A stretch of 64,000 bases of DNA from QHWT01 sp963755695. Its GTDB lineage: Bacteria > Acidobacteriota > Vicinamibacteria > Vicinamibacterales > 2-12-FULL-66-21. Numbering within the stretch: position 1 is the stretch's first letter; each line of letters begins with the position of its first letter. Below are positions 48,055-55,699 of the stretch, piece after piece. The DNA lies in the NCBI GenBank assembly GCA_963755695.1, contig CAVWLB010000010.1:1550001-1614000 (forward strand), in the 5' to 3' direction. The notes below the pieces were generated by a model that saw only the letters and a list, made by a program, of their open reading frames with translations, searched no databases and was not told the DNA's origin. A program made the translations under genes and the position numbers.

Positions 48055-49172
48055 CACTGATTCCGCCTGGCCTGAATCAACTGCACACCCGGCCACTGCT
48101 TCAGGGTCAGCTGACGCCATGGCGCACGCGCGCGAAGTTGCGGGTTACCTTGGACACCAACCCCGAGGACCCACGCGCTCGTGTCCGTCGCGCGTACAAA
48201 CACAGCGGCCACCTGGCCGGAGTCGAACGCGACGATCGGGTCGGTCGCATTCGCGCGCCGGAACGTCCCGACAGCGCCTGCATCTCGAGGCACGGTATCG
48301 AGCCCCTCTGCCCAGGCGTCGAGACACGCCAGTTCGGTCACCGATGGACGAGCGGCCTGAATCCCACCATTGTAGTGAAAGGTCGCGCCAAGCCCCGCCA
48401 GCCGCGACACCAGCGCCACCCCCCGGAACCTTTCAGGAGCGTTGTCACGGCGTCCCTGCTCGAGGCGATCTCCCGCGCCGATGGGCTCGTCACTCACGAC
48501 CGGCTTCCGGAAACGCTGGATCAGCTCCGCACCGCCGGCGACTATCAGAGCGTGTTCCCATCCTGGCCGCCTCGGCGCGTGCCACGTCACATAGCTGCCC
48601 GCGGCGAACCGTTGGTCGTATTCCACCGATCCGAGCGACACCGGGAGCTCGCGCGGGAGCGTCGCCGCCAGACGCTGCATCTGCTCGGGATCGTGCACGA
48701 ACGCGGCCTGGCTGCGGTGGCCAGGCTCGTTGGCCAGTTCCAGCACGGCATTCAGATGCTCGGCGCAAATCCGTGCGACCTCTCGAACGTGTGCCTCCAG
48801 GTCGAAGGTGTACTCCCCGGTCGATGCGAGCGCGACCACTTCGACGAACAATCCGTGTTTCTGTGCGAGGTCGAGCAAACGAGGCAGCGCGCGCACCCCT
48901 TCGGCCGGCGGCAACCGGAAGATGCCCTCCGCCATCGCCAACACTCGCACGATGGTGAGCTGCTTCGATGCGGCCCACGCCAGGTAAGCGTCCGCCTCGC
49001 GCTCCTTGCCATGGGCGACGAGTTCAACCAGCCGGAAGGCCGTTATGCCGCGCCAGTCGAACGGCGCACCATCAGGCCGGACGAACTCGGTCCCCTCGAC
49101 CCGCAGATGTGACGGCGGTTGCCCGGCGGCCGCCGTGAGGGCCACCACCACGAGCGCGAGAACTGCCTTCAT
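48054..49172 (-). CDS. Secreted glycoside-hydrolase-like TIM-barrel protein
   Basis: A 372-residue exported protein (signal peptide ending LTAAAGQ). The opening FVRPDGAPFDWRGITAFRL is the usual start of cellulase-superfamily (GH5-like) barrels. A likely acid/base Glu lies in VLELANEPGH, and a second conserved acidic position in VVSDEPIGAG. The C-terminal portion is a small beta domain. No catalytic role is proven; inactive relatives are common in this superfamily. It is coupled by one-base overlaps to the upstream lipoprotein and the downstream SGNH hydrolase. The Met at 49172 is chosen because it starts the signal peptide. Confidence 0.68.
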   Translation of the reverse strand: MKAVLALVVVALTAAAGQPPSHLRVEGTEFVRPDGAPFDWRGITAFRLVELVAHGKEREADAYLAWAASKQLTIVRVLAMAEGIFRLPPAEGVRALPRLLDLAQKHGLFVEVVALASTGEYTFDLEAHVREVARICAEHLNAVLELANEPGHRSQAAFVHDPEQMQRLAATLPRELPVSLGSVEYDQRFAAGSYVTWHAPRRPGWEHALIVAGGAELIQRFRKPVVSDEPIGAGDRLEQGRRDNAPERFRGVALVSRLAGLGATFHYNGGIQAARPSVTELACLDAWAEGLDTVPRDAGAVGTFRRANATDPIVAFDSGQVAAVFVRATDTSAWVLGVGVQGNPQLRARAPWRQLTLKQWPGVQLIQARRNQ

Positions 49173-50074
49173 CAGCGAATGAAGCCGCGGAGGGTGACGC
49201 CGCTGACGCTGCGGCCCTGATAGTCGCTCGAACACAGCCAGAAGCGCGCGTCGGCCTGGGAATACGTCGCTCCCAGATGGTCGTCTCCGTCCACGGCACC
49301 GCGTGTGTTGTCGCGCACGTCGATGGCATCCCAGAACGACGGGACGATCGCGCAGGCGTCACCTGGACGGTTTCGGAAGGTGCAGATGCCGTCGAAATTG
49401 ACCGTGACGATCGGTGCTCCAATACGAAACGAGACCGTCTGAAAGTGAGTGAAGTGATTCGTCACGTCGGAACGCTCGGCCTGGACATCCTTTGGATTCG
49501 GACATCGCTCGGTCGAGAAGTTACGCATGATGTAATCGGCGTCCTTGAGGTGCGTATCAGAGAAGTCGAGGAGGAACTGGCGCGCCATGTCGCCGACTTC
49601 CTTGATGGAGTCGTGGAGCGAGAGCATGGCGGTCCCGGTCACTTCGTGCTGAAACGACGCCGAAGGCGAGCCGTATTTTTCGACCACCTTGAGGGTGATC
49701 GTCACCTCGACGGGCGTCGCCGCTGTCGAGGGCGCCTGCCACGTGACGTTCGCACCCGTTCCAGTGAACGTCCCGGCCGTTGCGGTCCATACGTACTGCA
49801 ACTGATCCGCCGCAGTTTCATCGTCGTGCACCTTGGCGGTGACGGCGACGGTTTCCCTCAGGTCGGCGAAGTTGGAAGGCTCCTTCGACCGCGTTCCCTG
49901 AATCGCCATGGAGTCGATGACCGGCAGATTGTTGGGCGGGGGCTGCTGGTTGGATCCGCCGCCGCCCGGAGTGTTCGACGGACGGGTCGGACTGCCGCCG
50001 CACGCCGCGAGAACGAGCGCGACGACAACCGCTGTCACGGATCCTGTCGCGAGCCAAACAGAACGCTGTCTCAT
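49172..50074 (-). CDS. Lipoprotein of unknown function with an Ig-like domain
   Basis: A 300-residue lipoprotein: lipobox ALVLAACGG and a Gly/Pro/Asn-rich linker, then an Ig/PKD-like segment with YVWTATAGTFTGTGANVTW. The second half is helical at first (SIKEVGDMARQFLLDFSDTH), then beta-rich with three or four cysteines (CPNPKD, DGICTFRN, DACAI, LCSSD). I recognise no family for this half. It is the first gene of the tightly overlapping part of the operon. A role in binding or presenting a substrate to the SGNH and GH-like enzymes is only a guess. Confidence 0.7.
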   Translation of the reverse strand: MRQRSVWLATGSVTAVVVALVLAACGGSPTRPSNTPGGGGSNQQPPPNNLPVIDSMAIQGTRSKEPSNFADLRETVAVTAKVHDDETAADQLQYVWTATAGTFTGTGANVTWQAPSTAATPVEVTITLKVVEKYGSPSASFQHEVTGTAMLSLHDSIKEVGDMARQFLLDFSDTHLKDADYIMRNFSTERCPNPKDVQAERSDVTNHFTHFQTVSFRIGAPIVTVNFDGICTFRNRPGDACAIVPSFWDAIDVRDNTRGAVDGDDHLGATYSQADARFWLCSSDYQGRSVSGVTLRGFIR

Positions 50075-50092
50075 CAGGTATTCGCCTAAACT

Positions 50093-51073
50093 TCAGGCTT
50101 CGATCAATTCGTGGGAGCGGGACGGGGTTTCGCGCACTTCCCGGATGACGTAAATCGGCTTGTCCTGGGACTCGTGATACGTGCGCGACAGCATTTCGGC
50201 GAGCAGGCCCGTCATGAGCAACTGGACGGCGCCGAGCACCAGCATGATGCCTGCGAAGAACAGCGGCCGATTCGCTGACTCGTACCCAAAAAATCGCTGG
50301 TAGGTGACCCACGCACAGGCGATGAACCCGAGGAGCCCGAGAGTGATGCCGATCCCGCCGAACATCTGCAGCGGCCGCGTCGAGTAGCTGCTCAGGAACT
50401 TGACCGTGAGCAGATCCAGCACGACCCGCACCGTTCGCGAGATGCCGTACTTCGACTTGCCATGCACCCGGGCACGGTGGTTGACCACCTTCTCGCCAAT
50501 CGTCACGCCGAACTCGCTGGCAATCGCCGGCAGGAACCGGTGCATCTCGCCATACAGCTTCATCGGCTTGACGACCTCGGCGCGAAACACCTTCAGCGAG
50601 CAGCCGTAGTCGTTCAGCATGACGCCAGTGGTAATCGAGATGACCTTGTTGGCAATCAGTGAGGGAAGGCGGCGATTGAGAAACGCGTCCTTCCGATCTT
50701 TCCGCCAGCCGCACACGATGTCGAGCCCCTCGCGTTCGAGCATCTCGACCATCGACGGGATATCCTGCGGATCGTTCTGTAGATCGCCATCGAACGTGAC
50801 GATGTAGCGGCCGCGGGCGTAGGCGAAGCCGGCGGCAAACGCGGCGGTCTGGCCGAAGTTGCGGCGAAATCGTACGACCCGCACGTGCGCGTCCCGCGCC
50901 TGGATTGACGCCAGCGCGGCAAACGTGTCGTCCGTGCTTCCATCCTCAATCGCGAGAATTTCGTAGGGCCGGCCGAATGCCGTCAACGCGGACGTGAGCT
51001 GCGCATGAAGTTCCGCCACGTTGGCGGACTCGTTGCGCATCGGGATGACAACTGAAATATCCGTTGCCTGCAT
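50093..51073 (-). CDS. GT2 glycosyltransferase with two C-terminal membrane helices (ArnC/GtrB type)
   Basis: A 326-residue protein that loads a sugar onto polyprenyl phosphate. Motifs are VIPMRNESANVAEL, AIEDGSTDDT, and the DGD metal site in IVTFDGDLQNDPQDI; GYGCSLKVFR-type sequence appears as NDYGCSLKVFRAEVV. Two hydrophobic helices near the C-terminus (GGIGITLGLLGFIACAWVTY and LFFAGIMLVLGAVQLLMTGL) match the GtrB/ArnC arrangement. TATCTA lies 6 bases and TATAAT 20 bases before the ATG. It lies 18 bases before the lipoprotein gene and may head the long operon. Confidence 0.9.
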   Translation of the reverse strand: MQATDISVVIPMRNESANVAELHAQLTSALTAFGRPYEILAIEDGSTDDTFAALASIQARDAHVRVVRFRRNFGQTAAFAAGFAYARGRYIVTFDGDLQNDPQDIPSMVEMLEREGLDIVCGWRKDRKDAFLNRRLPSLIANKVISITTGVMLNDYGCSLKVFRAEVVKPMKLYGEMHRFLPAIASEFGVTIGEKVVNHRARVHGKSKYGISRTVRVVLDLLTVKFLSSYSTRPLQMFGGIGITLGLLGFIACAWVTYQRFFGYESANRPLFFAGIMLVLGAVQLLMTGLLAEMLSRTYHESQDKPIYVIREVRETPSRSHELIEA

Positions 51074-51099
51074 TTGCTGTAGATAAACACTTGATTATA
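51074..51099 (-). promoter_or_regulatory. Promoter boxes upstream of the GT2-led operon
   Basis: Two -10-like boxes precede the ATG at 51073: TATAAT at 51099-51094 (20 bases away) and TATCTA at 51085-51080 (6 bases away). Either may drive the long operon to 41365. The more distant box is the better match to consensus. Confidence 0.45.
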
Positions 51100-51119
51100 C
51101 ATGGGTTTCTTCAAATGGC

Positions 51120-51734
51120 CTATTCCTGGGACTCCACTCGGGTGTCCGCCTGACGCCACCGCTTGAACAGGATCCAGGCGAGACCCAGCACCAGCGCGAT
51201 CCCAGAGAGCCAGAGCCCGGCCTCCTTGGCGTGTTCCTGGAGAAAGTCGGCGGCGCGCTCTCCGTAGAACACCGCGAGCACTCCTTCACCCGCGTAACGG
51301 ATGAACCGCGCGATGAAGACAGCGGCGGTGAACTGCCAGAGAGGAACGGCCGCCACGCCCGCCAGCAGGATGAAGATCTTGAACGGCGCCGGCGGTGGCA
51401 GCAGCGCGGGCACGATGACGACGAGCAAGCCGTACTTCTGAAAGAGCTGCAGGCCCCCTTCGATGTGATGTGCCTTGAAGCGTTTCCGCATGAACGCTTC
51501 ACCGCCGCGACGGGCGATGTAGTAAAGCGCCAGGCATCCCGCGACTGACCCCAGCGTCGCCATCAGGCTGTAGTAGAGCAGCCGCTCCTTGTGCTGCGTG
51601 ACCATGACGATGACGAGCAGGTCGTTGACTTCGGGAAACGAGAGGAACGAGGAATCGAGGAATCCGATCAGAAAGAGGCCAGGTCCGCCCAGCGCGAGCG
51701 CGAATCCCTGAATCCAATCGACCAGGCGCTTCAT
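51120..51734 (-). CDS. DedA/VTT-family membrane protein
   Basis: A 204-residue protein with about five helices and the SNARE-associated (VTT) core: GPGLFLIGFLDSSFLSFPEV, then SLMATLGSVAGCLALYYIAR and GLLVVIVPALLPPPAPFKIF. DedA proteins recycle undecaprenyl phosphate or move phospholipids across the inner membrane, which suits a neighbourhood full of polyprenyl-linked sugar transfer. The start at 51734 is the first Met before the first helix. It is divergent from the GT-C gene at 51779. Confidence 0.85.
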   Translation of the reverse strand: MKRLVDWIQGFALALGGPGLFLIGFLDSSFLSFPEVNDLLVIVMVTQHKERLLYYSLMATLGSVAGCLALYYIARRGGEAFMRKRFKAHHIEGGLQLFQKYGLLVVIVPALLPPPAPFKIFILLAGVAAVPLWQFTAAVFIARFIRYAGEGVLAVFYGERAADFLQEHAKEAGLWLSGIALVLGLAWILFKRWRQADTRVESQE

Positions 51735-51778
51735 CCAGAGGAGTGTAGACTAATTGTCCCTTGCGACTTCGCCGCCAA

Positions 51779-53386
51779 ATGCGAGCGTTTGAAGTCAGTG
51801 GACGGTTCGCGGTCGGTTCGACCGTTCCCCGCGCTGCCTGGTTCGACCGCTCATGGTTCGTCGCGAGCGCTCCGATTTGTCTTGCCGCGGTAGTCGCCAT
51901 CATCGGCACCGTCGCGGCGATTCATTACCATCGACTCGGCTTGACGCTGGCTCACTACGACGCGCGCGCGCATCTCGTCGTCGCGCGCCGCGTGCTCGAC
52001 AGCCTCACGCCAGGATGGCAGCAGGTCGGCGCGGTCTGGCTCCCGCTCCCTCACCTGCTCAATCTGGTCCCCGTGCAGATCGACGCCTTCTATCGAAGCG
52101 GCGCCTTCGCGGTCGCGATCTCGATCGCGTCAATGGCCGTGGCGGCGTGGGCCGTCGCGTGGTTCATTCAGGCAGCAACCGGATCCACCATCGGCGGCAT
52201 CGTCGCCGCCACGCTCCTCTTGATCAACCCCGATATGCTCTATCTGCAGAGCACCCCAATGAGCGAACCGCTGCTCTTCGGGACGACCTTCCTTGCGGCA
52301 GCGTTGATTGCGCGGTGGGCATCGCGGCTTCCACTCGAGGGCGGGGTTCGGAGGACCGCATCTGGTTCCGGAACCCCAGCCTCTGATCCCGGACCATGTT
52401 TGACGACAAAAGCCCCTGGGTGGGCATGTGTTGCGGCTGTTCTCACGCGCTATGAGGCGTGGCCGATCATCGCGTCCGCGATCGTGTTGTCGTTCGCCAT
52501 CCTGGTGCGCCGCGGCTGGCGAACGATCGACGCCTTTCGCGCGGTACGCGGCCTGGCGCTGTGGCCGCTCTGGGCCATCGCGGCGTTTCTGGTCAACAGC
52601 AAAGTAACCGTTGGAGCCTGGTTCGTGTCGAGCGGATTTTTCGTCGCCGAGAATCCCGCGCTGGGCCGGCCGTGGCTCGCGTGGACGCAGGTCTGGAAGG
52701 GACTTGGCGAACTCACCGGCACGGCAATTCCGTGGATTGCCTGTGCGGCGGTGGCCATCGTCATCGTGTCGTTCGTCGTCTCTCGCGAGCGTTCGGGCGC
52801 AATCCTGGTGCTCGCGCTGGCGGCGTCATCCGCGCTGCCATGGTACGCCTACTTCAAGGGCCATCCGATCAGGATTCGGTACGACGTTCCGCTGGTGGCG
52901 GCGGCAGCAGCGATCGCCGGCACGGGGATCGCGCTGCTGCCTCGCCGCGTCCGGGCCGTGACCGGAACGATCGTGATTGCCGTCGCCGCCTGGTCGGCGG
53001 AGCCGTTCGACGCAAAGGCGCCGGTGGTCGTCGAATCTCAGCGCGACGCGAGGAATACCGCGGGCCGTCGAACGGTGACGGACTATCTCGCCGGGCACTG
53101 GGACGGTCAACCGATCATGATGAGCATGGGATCGCTCGGACACTACATGCAGGACATGTCGCATGCCGGTTTCAACATCCGCGACTTTCTACACGAGGGC
53201 AACGGTGAGATCTGGAAGCAGGCCATCGCTCACCCGCGGCCGTTTGCGAAGTGGATCGTGGTCGAGGAGAAGGCCGAGGGAGGCGACGTGGTCTACTGGC
53301 AGGGAAAGCTGGATCCGAACTTCTTGAAGGGATACGAGCGGGTCGCCGAAGGAGGCAATGTGGCGCTGTATCGACGGATTTGGTGA
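51779..53386 (+). CDS. GT-C-like membrane protein with an in-frame repeat insertion
   Basis: A 535-residue polytopic membrane protein. The first loop is HYDARAHLVVARRVLDSLTP followed by VGAVWLPLPHLL, a pattern of GT39-like enzymes (YDExxH replaced by YDARAH). Helices continue through IGGIVAATLLLINPDMLYL. A stretch of about 25 residues (LEGGVRRTASGSGTPASDPG and onward) interrupts the region before VLTRYEAWPIIASA and is encoded by a palindromic repeat. The C-terminal tail is soluble. I choose the ATG at 51779; a TTG at 51761 is also in frame. Intact reading frame despite the insertion. Confidence 0.72.
   Translation: MRAFEVSGRFAVGSTVPRAAWFDRSWFVASAPICLAAVVAIIGTVAAIHYHRLGLTLAHYDARAHLVVARRVLDSLTPGWQQVGAVWLPLPHLLNLVPVQIDAFYRSGAFAVAISIASMAVAAWAVAWFIQAATGSTIGGIVAATLLLINPDMLYLQSTPMSEPLLFGTTFLAAALIARWASRLPLEGGVRRTASGSGTPASDPGPCLTTKAPGWACVAAVLTRYEAWPIIASAIVLSFAILVRRGWRTIDAFRAVRGLALWPLWAIAAFLVNSKVTVGAWFVSSGFFVAENPALGRPWLAWTQVWKGLGELTGTAIPWIACAAVAIVIVSFVVSRERSGAILVLALAASSALPWYAYFKGHPIRIRYDVPLVAAAAAIAGTGIALLPRRVRAVTGTIVIAVAAWSAEPFDAKAPVVVESQRDARNTAGRRTVTDYLAGHWDGQPIMMSMGSLGHYMQDMSHAGFNIRDFLHEGNGEIWKQAIAHPRPFAKWIVVEEKAEGGDVVYWQGKLDPNFLKGYERVAEGGNVALYRRIW
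52336..52422. repeat. Palindromic element inserted in frame in the GT-C-like gene
   Basis: Contains the perfect palindrome GGTTCCGGAACC (52364-52375) and adds a linker with SGTPASDPGPCLTTK between two hydrophobic segments. The larC insertion (2499-2590) has VGTPASD in the same relative place. The two DNA sequences share only patches, so common descent is uncertain. Confidence 0.45.
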
Positions 53387-53444
53387 TTGGTGATCCGGTG
53401 AATTGGTGAACCGAAGTCACCAAGTCACCAGATCACCAATTCAC
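53379..53444. terminator. Bidirectional hairpin made of TTGGTGA-type repeats
   Basis: GTGAATTGGTGA (53398-53409) and its exact reverse complement TCACCAATTCAC (53433-53444) flank a 23-base loop. Both arms are parts of short tandem repeats of 7-8 bases. It lies between convergent stops (53386 and 53451), where it can terminate both directions. Confidence 0.5.
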
Positions 53445-53450
53445 GGGATT

Positions 53451-54176
53451 TCAGAATCTGATTCCCAGGGTGAAGTTGGTGATCCAGCCGCCGAGATCGA
53501 TCTTGGTCCCGAGGAATCCGGCTTCGGCCGGGATGTCCCCTTCAGCCTTCTGCCAGCGCACTTCTCCGCCGAACGTCCAGTTCGAGATCGGCGCGCGCAG
53601 TCCGGCCAGCACGGTCGGTCCGACCGCGGTCCCGTCCGCGGTGAAGCGCGCGGGGAAGATCGAATCGTCCACCGCGTCGACGAACTCACCTACTTCGCTG
53701 TAGTCCCAGCGAATCGCCACGAGACCGGCACCGATATAGGGCTCGACGACCGAACCACGGCGGAGCGGCAGGAAGCGCGCCGTAAACGTGACGGGAATGG
53801 TCCGCAGCTTCAGGTCCTGCTCGATCTCGCTGCCGTTCGAGTGCGTGAGGTTCGCATAGACGGTCGGCACGGTTTCCTGCGTGTAGCCGAGACCGACCCC
53901 GCCCTCGATGTGCCCGGCGCCAAACAAGTATTCACCGCCGAAGTGGAAGCCATTGAAGTCCTTGATCTCGAACAACAGCGGCTGCGCCGAAATCAAATCA
54001 CCAACCAGCACGTCGTTGTCCGGACGCGACTCGAGACCTCTCAGCGCGAAGTAGCCCAGGTCGAACTGAATGGTCGAACTGCCTTCGCTCGCGCTCGAGC
54101 TGACCTGATGGATCTGCGCCTGCGCCATCACCGGCGCGAGCAGCAGGACGACTGCGAACACTAGTGCTTTCCGCAT
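53451..54176 (-). CDS. Outer-membrane beta-barrel protein
   Basis: A 241-residue protein with signal peptide cut after PVMAQAQ. Strands alternate with glycine turns (HFGGEYLFGAGHIEGGVGLG, TVLAGLRAPISNWTFGGEV) and the chain ends in phenylalanine (NFTLGIRF). This fits a small OmpA-like or OprF-like barrel. A Shine-Dalgarno GGAGGAG is directly upstream of the ATG. Upstream lie three degenerate dispersed repeats. It differs in sequence from the barrel at 26584, although it is similar in size. Confidence 0.77.
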   Translation of the reverse strand: MRKALVFAVVLLLAPVMAQAQIHQVSSSASEGSSTIQFDLGYFALRGLESRPDNDVLVGDLISAQPLLFEIKDFNGFHFGGEYLFGAGHIEGGVGLGYTQETVPTVYANLTHSNGSEIEQDLKLRTIPVTFTARFLPLRRGSVVEPYIGAGLVAIRWDYSEVGEFVDAVDDSIFPARFTADGTAVGPTVLAGLRAPISNWTFGGEVRWQKAEGDIPAEAGFLGTKIDLGGWITNFTLGIRF

Positions 54177-54199
54177 GGCTCCTCCGCCAACTAGCCGAC

Positions 54200-54325
54200 G
54201 GCACGTCTGAGGCCGTCCCTATATCCGAACTGTCGTCCTTCGTCCGATGGCACGTCTGAAGACACGCCCTACATCACGTGACTTCGTCCGACAGGCACGC
54301 CTTGAAGATGTGCTCTACATCACAT
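54200..54325. repeat. Three degenerate copies of the dispersed repeat ending in CCCTACA(TCAC)
   Basis: Copies at about 54200-54223, 54250-54278 and 54294-54325 follow GGCACGTCTGAAGACACGCCCTACATCAC with decay. The core can fold as an imperfect hairpin. They occupy half of the 256-base spacer between the beta-barrel and the inositol-phosphatase-family gene. A 35-codon stretch encoding one hydrophobic helix (54323-54427, minus) lies in the remainder, but has no good start codon. Confidence 0.5.
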
Positions 54326-54432
54326 GACGCACGATGAATGCCAGCACGACAGCAGCGCAGGCGGCTGTAGATCCGGCAAAGACGAGAACTATACGGACCC
54401 GGCGTCGCTGGTGGTGTCCGGTGGACAGGTCA

Positions 54433-55230
54433 CTACGTCCGGTTTCTTGAACGGATCACGTCTGCCATCTGTGTGTGAATGCGGCCGTTCGACGCGATAA
54501 TCGACCCGGTTCGCGAGTTGAATGGGCCGTCTCGCGCGTCGGTCGTCGTCCCGCCAGCCTCCTGCACGAGGAGCGCGCCGGCCGACATGTCCCACGGCTG
54601 CAGGTGCATTTCCCAGAAACCGTCGAACCGCCCTGCGGCGACGTACGCCAGATCGAGCTGGGCAGAGCCGAGCCGTCGAACGGCGCGTGCGCGCTTCAGA
54701 AAATCACCGAACAAGTCGAGGAGATCATCCGGACTGTTGTGGACGGTATACGGGAAACCGGTCACGAGGAGCGAATCAATCAGCGAATCGGCCAATGAAA
54801 CCCTGAGCGGGGCGCCGTTCAGCCACGCTCCTTGCCCGCGTTCGGCGGTGAAGAGCTCGCGACGCGTCGGATCGTAGATGGCGGCCACGACCGGCTGGCC
54901 GTCGATCTCGAGCGAGGCGGCGCTGCAATAGATTGGGAGGCCGTGCGCGTAGTTCGTGGTCCCATCAACCGGATCGAAGACCCAGCAATGCCGCGCTTCG
55001 GGCTCCCCTTGCACCGAGAATTCCTCGGCGAGGATCGTGTGGTCCGGATACCGCTCGGCGATGAGCGCGCGGAACATTCGCTCGACATCGCGATCGATTT
55101 GGGTGACGAGATCGATCGCCCCCTTCTTTTCGACGCGGAGATCGTCGGCGCCGGCAAGCTGCATGGCGCCGGCCTTGATCACGGCTTCAATCGCTGTCGC
55201 AAGGAAAAGCGGCGGCAGCGCGTCAGCCAC
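54433..55230 (-). CDS. suhB: Inositol-monophosphatase family phosphatase
   Basis: A 265-residue metal-dependent sugar phosphatase. Metal-binding motifs are complete: LAEEFS (Glu), FDPVDGTTNYAHG (Asp-x-x-Asp-Gly) and QPWDMSAGALLVQEAGG (Asp). It hydrolyses inositol-1-phosphate, and relatives act on fructose-1,6-bisphosphate or assist rRNA synthesis (SuhB). The start is a GTG at 55230 that overlaps the end of the RsbW-type gene by eight bases. The precise substrate is not readable from sequence. Confidence 0.9.
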   Translation of the reverse strand: MADALPPLFLATAIEAVIKAGAMQLAGADDLRVEKKGAIDLVTQIDRDVERMFRALIAERYPDHTILAEEFSVQGEPEARHCWVFDPVDGTTNYAHGLPIYCSAASLEIDGQPVVAAIYDPTRRELFTAERGQGAWLNGAPLRVSLADSLIDSLLVTGFPYTVHNSPDDLLDLFGDFLKRARAVRRLGSAQLDLAYVAAGRFDGFWEMHLQPWDMSAGALLVQEAGGTTTDARDGPFNSRTGSIIASNGRIHTQMADVIRSRNRT

Positions 55231-55666
55231 CGGTGGCCAGCTTCTTCCTCATGCGGACCTCCATGCCTCCCTCCGGCGCCCGCTGGAGCCGCACGTCGTC
55301 CATGAAGCTGCGCATGAAAAAGATGCCGCGGCCGCTCGACTTGAGAATGTTTTCAGGGTCGAGGGGATTGGCGACCGAGTCGGGATCGAAGCCTTCTCCC
55401 TGATCGGTGATGCTGACCACGAGCTCGGTTGGAGAGTCGAGCGGAGTGAACGAGAACTCGACCGTCACCAGCTTCTGGGGATGCTCGCGGTTGCCGTGTT
55501 TGATCGCGTTGATGACCGACTCGCGCACGGCGACGCCGATCCAATGAATGCTGTCCTCGTCGAGGGCGGCCATCTGCCCCATTCGATCGCTGAGGACCTG
55601 GACAACGTCCAGCATGTCGAAGAGGCTCGGAATCTGCAGCCTTACAAGGCCGCCGCGCGTCATCAT
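55223..55666 (-). CDS. RsbW-type ATP-binding protein (anti-sigma/serine kinase)
   Basis: A 147-residue GHKL ATPase. The N-box is VINAIKHGNREHP, the G1 box DQGEGFDP and the G2 region SSGRGIFFMRSFMDDV. Such single-domain proteins bind and phosphorylate anti-anti-sigma factors, but no sigma factor or antagonist gene is nearby. The start at 55666 follows an AT-rich region with two -10-like boxes; a Met three bases downstream is equally possible. Coupled by overlap to the inositol-phosphatase-family gene and divergent from aroA. Confidence 0.86.
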   Translation of the reverse strand: MMTRGGLVRLQIPSLFDMLDVVQVLSDRMGQMAALDEDSIHWIGVAVRESVINAIKHGNREHPQKLVTVEFSFTPLDSPTELVVSITDQGEGFDPDSVANPLDPENILKSSGRGIFFMRSFMDDVRLQRAPEGGMEVRMRKKLATGG

Positions 55667-55699
55667 GCCTGAGGTAAGATAATACAGTATAGTCCGTCG
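55667..55699. promoter_or_regulatory. Overlapping divergent -10 boxes of rsbW-like and aroA genes
   Basis: On the plus strand TATAGT (55688-55693) is 6 bases before the aroA GTG. On the minus strand TATTAT (55684-55679) and TATCTT (55681-55676) lie 12 and 9 bases before the rsbW-like ATG. The two promoters share fewer than 20 bases, so RNA polymerase could serve only one at a time. The aroA message would be nearly leaderless. Confidence 0.45.

Noticed and set aside
54323..54427. A small minus-strand frame encoding one hydrophobic helix
   Set aside because: No ATG, GTG or TTG start in a sensible place and no ribosome-binding site; it overlaps dispersed repeats.
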